Shown: piece after piece, positions 57,476 to 64,000 of the stretch
Position numbering within the stretch: position 1 is the stretch's first letter
Layout of the letters: every line of letters starts with the position of its first letter
Assembly (NCBI GenBank): GCA_025330725.1
Contig: JAIWND010000001.1
Span: 806,001 to 870,000 of the forward strand
Length of the DNA stretch: 64,000 nucleotides
Source: Chlamydoabsidia padenii
Taxonomy: Eukaryota > Mucoromycota > Mucoromycetes > Mucorales > Cunninghamellaceae
Direction of reading: 5' to 3'
The notes under the pieces: generated by a model
The model's database searches: none
Told to the model about the DNA's origin: nothing
The model's input: only the letters and a program-made list of their open reading frames with translations
Made by a program: the position numbers and the translations under genes

Positions 57476-57485
57476 GGCGTTCGAA
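57476..57485 (+). promoter_or_regulatory. GGCGTTCGAA element upstream of the small acidic gene
   Basis: Lies 144 nt upstream of the start codon. It has the TTCGAA form of the recurrent TTYGAA core. Confidence 0.4.
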
Positions 57486-57688
57486 ACATGATTTTTTCCA
57501 AGATTTGATCGCCAAGTCATGATTGCATATACAAGTTAGTTTTCAAAGAAGTGATTTTTATTTTTTGTTTCAATAAACATAAAGTAATAAGGAAGAAGAA
57601 GTCAAACTTATGTAAAAAAGGAAGGTATACTATGTACTATTTGTGTTTTGTCAATGTTGCTATTTGTCTTTGGGCACCAGGAGCCAGA

Positions 57689-60600
57689 CTATGTAGAAGG
57701 GCCGACCACATTGTTGTTGAAAGGAGGAGTGCCACCATGTATAAGATAGATCATTTCATCCAAGCCAAGACGTTCCGACTGTGATTGCCCCACCTTTTCA
57801 TTAAAGATATCATCCACCAAGCCCTTTCTTCTTTGGTGTAGTTCAAAGATACGATCTTCCACCGTGTTGTTGATAAAAATACGATAGATGTCCACCTTCT
57901 TCATTTGTCCAATCCGATACACCCGGCCAATTGCCTGATTTTCCATTGCCGAGTTCCATCCCACCTCCATCAATACCACACGATTTGCCATGTTCATATT
58001 TAGTCCAACAGAGCCAGATTTTGTCGATATCAAGAGCACCTCTATCGTTGGGTCGTTTTGGAATGATTTGAGTACAGCTGATCGTTTAGAGATAGTGATT
58101 GTGCCGTCGTATCGCATGCATTTGAATCCAAGTTTTGGTAAAGCGCGTTCCATTACAGTCAGTATTTCACTGAATTGACTGAATACAATCGTTTTGTCTT
58201 TTCCTTCACTTTTTTGCCGTGCTTCAGTCAAGATGTCTACCAAGATGCTGATCTTTTTGCTGACTGGTTCCTCTTTTGATGCTTTTGCTTTGTGTTGTTC
58301 GGTATTTTCGGGTGAGATTCGATCGGGTAAATGGACCTTCAGGAATATGTCGGTCGATATAGTGCGTTTGTATTGGAGAGGACCACGGCATTCTGGACAT
58401 GAGTTCTGGTAATTGTAGATCCTGGGAGAGTTACAATAAGCTATTCATAATGGGAATACAAAGGTATATTAAGTTGACGGTGTAGTAGCTTCATTTGTCA
58501 GTCTTTTTATTTTTCATACTTACTATTTAAGCATTCATGGCATAATACATGACCACATCCTGGTATGATATAAGGGTCTTCAGTAGTATCCATACAAATT
58601 GGGCACTAATAATCAACGAGTTAGTATAAAGCCATCCATTTTTATTTCAATACTTACTTCCAAATTCGTGAAGAATTCTTTTGTATTCTTCAATCGCTCC
58701 ACCACAGTTTGGCTAATTGATTTGGCAATGGATATCTGGAAGGCATTATTAGCATGATCTTGACGGTGTGCGACCCTTCCTGGAGCATTTTTAAATGGAT
58801 GTATACACGCTTTTCGTAGTTCCATCAAAAGACATAATCCCTAGAAGGAACATACATATTAAACGCATATTAGTATCAATAACTTTTTTTTTTCCCAACC
58901 CCAACCGCTGTTTTTCCAAAAATAAAACTTACTTTTGTGTATTCCCGTCCATCATTTGCCAAGAATTCATTGAATTTCGTTTGTACCTTTGCATTGATTA
59001 AATCATACGCTTGTTGTTCAGGTTCAGTAAAATCCGCACGTACGATGTGTTCTTCCTTCCCCCGTAAAACAATAAGAGGCCGTTCACCGGTCTGGATCTT
59101 TTTAGTTCGTCGCAAGTAAATCACTTTTAGTATCGATTGAATTTTATCCAGTACCTATTTCATAAACATATTAGCCCATCTATCAGCCATTCTTATCTTT
59201 TGATATACTTACAGATACACCCAGTGATATTGGTTTGAGAATTTCACGTCTAAAGACGCCACTGTCACAATAAGGTTCGAATCTCAAGAATTTAATCAGA
59301 CTTTGTATATCCGAGATTTTGCTTTGGAAGGGGGTGGCAGTCAAACACCATCGATAGGTAGCCCTGATATTGTAGCTTAAAAGAGAGATGTGACATGATT
59401 GATTAGTGTCTTTTTTTTTTTCGAGAAGATTTTTATGCAGGTACTTACCTTGAGCGGGTGGTAACAGACTGAGGGTTCTTGATTGTATGGGCTTCATCCA
59501 AGATAACACGGTGGAATATCATTTCATACATAGTGGAGACCATAGGATGTCTCTCTCGAGAGAATTCGTTTATCAGCAACGTATATGGCATAATGATAAC
59601 TATAATAAGATATAAAGAAGACAATTAGATTCCCGTCGATAATCCTTCATATACAAGTCCGTTTCCTTTTACTTACCATCATAGGTTGCTAATTTAGTTG
59701 GATCAGTTATACGAGAATATCCATGGAAGAGATACACAGATAGATTTTCAGTCTTGGTTTTGATTTCTTCAGCCCATTGTGCCATCAAAGTAGGTGGGCA
59801 AACGATCAAATTTGTCTTGACCTTGAATGGAGTGAGCTTTTTGCTTTTAGATGCTGGCATTGTCGGAATAGGTGGATTGTCGGTGCATGGACGACCAACG
59901 ATAAGTGCCAATGATTGTATAGTCTAGAATCAATGAATACAAAATAAAGAAGATGAGTGACATGTGCATACTTGTTTTTTTCCTATCCTACCTTCCCAAG
60001 TCCCATATCGTCAGCAAGCATGCCACCTTTAATATCGGATTGTTCTTGTTGGCACATCCAATTATATCCCACCTTCTGATGCTCCAATAGATCGACCTTG
60101 AGATTGACAGGAGTATCGACCAGGTCTGTTGCATCAATTTCTTCGCAAATAGAGGTATTTAAATTCTGGAGTAACTGTTTTTCGAGGACTAAAGAAGCCG
60201 TTTTTTTCTTTGGAGTTGATTGTTCTGGGTTGTTGTCGGTGTTTGGTCGTTTTCCTTGTGCATTTTGAGAAGCAGTTGATAAGGGTGTTGTTGTCGACGA
60301 CGACGATGACGACGACGACGACGACGAAGAAGAAGAAGAAGAAGAAGAAGAAGAAGAAGAAGAGGAGGAGACTGTGACAAGATTGATTGGTGTTAACGTT
60401 GAAGAACCAAGTTCTCGTCTGGTGATTTGTTGGCCTGCGTTGTTGTTATTGCTACTAGTGGTGGTGTAACTATTGTTGTTTATGTTGCCAGTGTTATTAC
60501 TACTACTGCTGCTATTGTTGTTGTTGCCGATGTTGGTATAGGTAGTAGACACAGGTGGTAAAGGTGTAATAGGTCGCACAGAGCGGGTATCACTTGGCAT

Positions 60601-61125
60601 CGTCTGAACTGACGCGTCGCGGTTGAATTGAGAGATTTCGGTTGAGGCCAAAGATGTTACAGGAGATGCAGTAGATGTTGTGGTTGAAGGTGTGCTCGTA
60701 CCATAAGAAGAAGAAGGCATAGATGTCGAATTGTTTTGACTAAAAGCCTCCCTGTCGAATTCCCTTTGCAGCCGTGTAGCAAATTCCAGTTGTTGAGCTT
60801 CCTCCTTGAGTCGACGTTCGATTTCCCTTTGAGCACGGATTTCATTAATGTCAATACCCAAAGCCAACAAAGTTTCTTCAGAGAGAGAATCTTCCGCCAA
60901 AGCTTCCAAAGGATTCGGTGAGTGTTGCCTTGAAGTATATGTATCAGAGTGGTGAGCAGTAAAACTGGTTGCCGAAGAATCGATAGGTTGATTTGCTGTA
61001 TTTGCCAAGTTGTGATTACAGATTTCTTCAAAATCAGATCTACCAGTATCATATGCTTGGTTCAGTTCACGAGATTCCCAATCTTGAGTGACATCATTCG
61101 AGTTATTTGTAAAACCTTGATTCAT
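57689..61125 (-). CDS. SNF2-RING helicase-like E3 (Rad5/Uls1/HLTF type)
   Basis: Eight exons: 61125-59992, 59923-59677, 59599-59449, 59375-59213, 59154-58933, 58840-58658, 58605-58524 and 58440-57689 (977 aa). The SNF2 ATPase has ADDMGLGKT at residues 371-379 (Lys378) and DEAH at 495-498. A RING finger is inserted between the lobes from Cys701: CPIC ... CGHVLCHEC ... CPEC. The second lobe has VFSQFSEIL, STKSGSVGLNM and QAIGRVYRIGQ. RING insertion marks the Rad5/Rad16/Uls1/HLTF class, nuclear proteins of DNA-damage tolerance and SUMO/ubiquitin control. The N-terminus has a helix EEAQQLEFATRLQREFD resembling a ubiquitin-binding MIU, then a Ser/Thr-rich disordered stretch with ~19 Ser. There is no HIRAN domain, which favours Uls1/Rad16 over Rad5. 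Confidence 0.9.
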
Positions 61126-61181
61126 GTTGTAAGCAAAAGAGGGAAAAAAGGAAAAGAAAGAAAAACGTCGTCAATTTAAAT

Positions 61182-61192
61182 CGGGATTTGAA
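61182..61192 (+). promoter_or_regulatory. Perfect CGGGATTTGAA motif upstream of the SNF2-RING gene
   Basis: Lies 57 nt upstream of the start codon, the closest perfect copy to any start. Confidence 0.5.
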
Positions 61193-61732
61193 ATTGATCA
61201 TTAAAGAGTATTGATGTCAACGAAATTGAAAGCTAGCCAGTAAACCCCCGCCCCACAATACGATACAATTATACAAATCATCGACTGTATAAAAGAAAAC
61301 CGATACCAAGTATGTTGTATAATGAGCTATGTATGTGGACAGTTTTCATTTCTTTTCGCCCCACCAAAATATTCTTGGTTATTTAAACCCCCGGTTCACA
61401 GAAGCGCTGGTAAAGATCAAGCCTTCATTGTATAAAAGATGAGGGAAACGAATAATTAATGGTGAGTGATAGGTAGGTTTATGAAGTTACTATCCTTTAA
61501 AACAAAACAAAAAACGAAGTTACTACTGGAGAGTATACAGAGTGTACCACACAGTTGAAAGCAAAGACTCAGGCCAGTCTTGTTACATGGCAAACCAAAG
61601 TGTTCCTTTAATTGAATTATAACCAAGAAGGTGAAACCGATTTCAATGTCTATTTAGAGTACCTGATGATATTTTTTTAAGGCACAAGTTTGATTTCACT
61701 TTCATCTTTCCATAATGCATGAAAAAATAACT

Positions 61733-61743
61733 TTCAAATCCCG
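61733..61743 (-). promoter_or_regulatory. Perfect CGGGATTTGAA motif, intergenic
   Basis: Mid-region copy followed by ATAACACCTGGA. The copy at 41924 is followed by CCAACACCTGGA, so the shared flank (AACACCTGGA) extends beyond the motif. Confidence 0.4.
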
Positions 61744-62164
61744 ATAACACCTGGATCGGGAGCAGAGGGATACAGATCGACGTTGAAACTCAACTTTAAT
61801 GCATTACATGTTAAGCTGTACTGCTTATTATGACATCATAGTTCTTCCGTTCACTTTGCGTTCTTTTCTTCGATTCAACTTTCAGAATAGTCGATATTCG
61901 CTTGTTCAATACAATCCTGACTATAATTGATGTGATACAGCTTTCTTTCATATTTATGAATACAGAATCATTGTAAGGGCAAGTAGAATTTTGTTGTCAC
62001 ACACTGTTGAGCAACAAATAAACTCCACTTGCCTCTAAAGTGGTGCGCGGATAAATGAAGATGGTTAATTCAGAAGGGACGGTAACTGAAATGGCTCACT
62101 TTTTTCCACTTCTTCCATTTGATCAGGATCATACATACCTTCCATCTTCGAGAACAAATTCAAA

Positions 62165-62175
62165 TTCAAATCCCG
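62165..62175 (-). promoter_or_regulatory. Perfect CGGGATTTGAA motif, intergenic (tandem TTCAAA)
   Basis: Sits in ATTCAAATTCAAATCCCGC, with the TTCAAA core doubled. Confidence 0.4.
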
Positions 62176-62374
62176 CTTTGACCCACGGGGATTGAATTTG
62201 ATTTAGTGCGCAAAACAATACCCGCTGAGCAAATGAGACGAATGAATGACATACAAGCGACCTAACCCTTATTAATGCAAGTTGATTTGGCATCTAAATA
62301 ATAAGATAAAAGAGGTTAAATGATGTAGTTACCATCCGCAAAATGCGGCTGTAAAATTTTTTAAGGCCCTTAAT

Positions 62375-62385
62375 CGGGATTTGAA
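62375..62385 (+). promoter_or_regulatory. Perfect CGGGATTTGAA motif upstream of the amino-acid transporter
   Basis: Lies 121 nt upstream of the start codon, before a T/C-rich leader. Confidence 0.5.
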
Positions 62386-62505
62386 ATATTTGCTTGTGCA
62401 ACTGAGGTTTCAGCTGAACCCAAAAAAGTCTTTTCTGTTTTCTATTTCAACCCTTCAAATAGTTCTTTTTTATTCTTTTCTTTCACTCTCCCTATTTACA
62501 CATTG

Positions 62506-63035
62506 ATGAAACCAAACAACAACAAAGAAGCAGGACCTCGACCCTATATACCTCGTGGATCATCTACAGCTACCATGTCAACAATCAAAGGCAAGGTAAC
62601 ACCATCATCAAGGCCTGATTCTGCTATCATGCCTAATATGGTGCAAGAAGAAGACATGGAGGCACATCATCGCCCTCGACCCACTCGTCCCAAGATGTCG
62701 AGTCGAGCCACTTCTTTTGCTCAATCTGCAAAGCGTGCTTCTATGGGAGCTCGATCCTACTCATCCTTCTCATTGTATGCCAACTTTGCTGGTGAGGCTT
62801 TGGATGATGAAGACGATGAACAACCTCGACGTCGTGGTGGTCCAAGAATCAATGAAGAAGACAAGCTGGATGAAGAAGAAAATGATGTGGATTTGGAAGA
62901 AAAAAAAACCCCCCCTACTGCTTCGGTCGGTAAAGCAATGTTTATGTTTTTGAAGGCATTCCTTGGATCAGGTGTGCTGTTTTTACCGAAAGCGTAAGTA
63001 ATATTCGGTTATGCACCCGTTTGTGATCTCTAATC

Positions 63036-63068
<33 letters not shown>

Positions 63069-63281
63069 GTTTTTTTTTTTTTTGTTATTGGTGATACAGT
63101 TTTATGAATGGTGGGTTGGCATTGTCTATTGTACTGATGGTAATCATTGCATGTATTTGCTTGATAGCATTCTTACATCTTATAAAAACTCAATTGGTTA
63201 CTGGTGGATCTTATGGTGATATGGGTGGCATTCTGGTAGGTCAAACGGCCGGGATTTGAAACGCAGAAAATTTAAGAAGAA

Positions 63282-63323
<42 letters not shown>

Positions 63324-64000
63324 AATCTCCCTCTTTCTCTCTTCCTCTCTTAGTACTGTCAACCTGTCCGATTTTTGGTGCTCTTCTTTATCATTATATC
63401 TCAGATTGGTTTTGTCTCCTCTTACTTTATCTTTGTATCTGGTAACTTTTACAGTGTTGCCAATGTATTGTCAAACTGCCGTAATCAAATTGAAGAAAAA
63501 TACTACATTTGGTTCCCTTTGATCATCTTGGTACCCTTGGCTCTTATTCGTCACATTGCTCGTCTATCCTTTTGTGCCATCCTGGCTGATGTGTTGATCC
63601 TCTTTGGTTTGGTCGTTATCATTTACTTTACTTCTGATCAATTACACAACGTTGGTGTGGGTCCTAATATTATTGCCGTCAATTCGGCTAACTTTGGTAT
63701 GATGATTGGTACTGCCACCTTCTCATTTGAAGGTATTGGTTTATGTAAGTACTATGGAAACAATTTTATTGGGCATTATCATGTTTATACTAATCAACGT
63801 ATTTGTGATTGTTACTTTTATAGTGATTCCTATTGTTGAAGCAATGGAGAACCCAAAGAAATTCCCACTGGTGACCACGATTGGGCTGATTATTGTCACT
63901 CTTATATATATTCTCATTGGTACTTTGTCTTATCTTGCCTATGGTGATCAAATTCAAGCTGCTGTGATCTACAACTTCCCTCCTGATGATCGGTTAAACA
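62506..64000 (+). CDS. Vacuolar-type amino-acid transporter (AVT/SLC36 family), 3' truncated by window
   Basis: Exons 62506-62993, 63100-63235, 63354-63744 and 63824 onward; the frame is open at the window end. A hydrophilic N-terminus of about 140 residues (Arg/Ser-rich, then acidic) precedes the AAAP transporter core. TM1 reads KAFLGSGVLFLPKAF, the conserved start of Avt3/SLC36 members, then GGLALSIVLMVIIACICLIA. Later come FVSSYFIFVSGNF, IGTATFSFEGIGLVIPI with VEAMENP, and GTLSYLAYGD. These proteins export neutral amino acids from the vacuole or lysosome. Intron 1 carries a (CT)n run before its acceptor. Intron 2 carries a perfect CGGGATTTGAA and a T36 run. Confidence 0.9.
63250..63260 (+). 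promoter_or_regulatory. Perfect CGGGATTTGAA motif inside an amino-acid transporter intron
   Basis: GGCCGGGATTTGAAAC context, 14 nt after the donor of intron 2. Confidence 0.35.

Larger units (their letters stand above)
57333..57688. other. Spacer between the small acidic gene and the SNF2-RING 3' end
   Basis: About 355 nt holding the small gene's promoter and T-rich leader (57360-57405) and the 3' flank of the SNF2-RING gene. Confidence 0.55.
61126..62505. other. Divergent promoter region (SNF2-RING / amino-acid transporter)
   Basis: About 1.38 kb without a gene. It carries four perfect CGGGATTTGAA copies (61182, 61733, 62165 and 62375), the densest cluster in the window. Confidence 0.5.

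Noticed and set aside
59270..59290. GGTTCGAATC word as a tRNA B-box
   Set aside because: It lies in an exon of the SNF2-RING gene (coding RFEPY on the minus strand) and no cloverleaf can be formed around it.

Overview
The window looks like euchromatic nuclear DNA of an early-diverging filamentous fungus, most likely Mucoromycota. It is AT-rich, and the genes are split by many short introns (mostly 50-110 nt, GTAAGT...TAG, pyrimidine-rich 3' ends). It carries a Fanzor-type nuclease relic, and its proteins have long Gln/Ser/His-rich tails. I assembled 22 gene models by joining exons whose phases agree; 21 are complete. No tRNA, rRNA or CRISPR array was seen.

Layout. 0-3 kb, minus strand: an ASCC1-like KH/phosphodiesterase protein and an Alr4036-type FMN-binding protein. 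3-20 kb, plus strand: SIN3 corepressor, 1-Cys peroxiredoxin, a CHD/Mit1-like chromatin remodeller and a sugar porter. 20-26 kb: a relic region with a decayed Tc1/mariner transposase, a fragment of a DPSEP...KPD protein family, a decayed Fanzor (RNA-guided nuclease) gene and a 1.2-kb inverted array of ~220-bp repeats. 26-33 kb: SLC41-type Mg transporter (-), GNAT acetyltransferase (+), choline/ethanolamine phosphotransferase (-). 33-44 kb: a secreted/membrane beta-propeller-like protein, a Pho80/Clg1-type cyclin, a DUF1752 (AreA-GATA-like) protein, a severin-like gelsolin and a DUF7137-like surface protein. 44-53 kb, minus: PH-domain protein, LIM-C1-RhoGAP protein, mitochondrial GatA amidase. 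53-64 kb: C2-class 3 lipase (+), a small acidic protein (-), a Rad5/Uls1-like SNF2-RING protein (-), and a vacuolar-type amino-acid transporter (+) cut by the window end.

Together these are mostly single-copy housekeeping functions: chromatin (SIN3, CHD, SNF2-RING), lipid metabolism and signalling (CEPT, lipase, PH), actin and Rho control (gelsolin, RhoGAP), and transport. They do not form an evident pathway cluster.

The most notable unexplained signal is a short motif, CGGGATTTGAA. It occurs perfectly 12 times, all outside the exons I could define, where well under one copy is expected. It or a close variant (GGCGTTYGAA, CGGGATGTGAA) lies about 57-165 nt upstream of many start codons. It resembles an E2F/CDE half-site fused to a CHR element (TTYGAA). 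A second motif, ATTCATGCA, is also over-represented and sometimes sits beside it.
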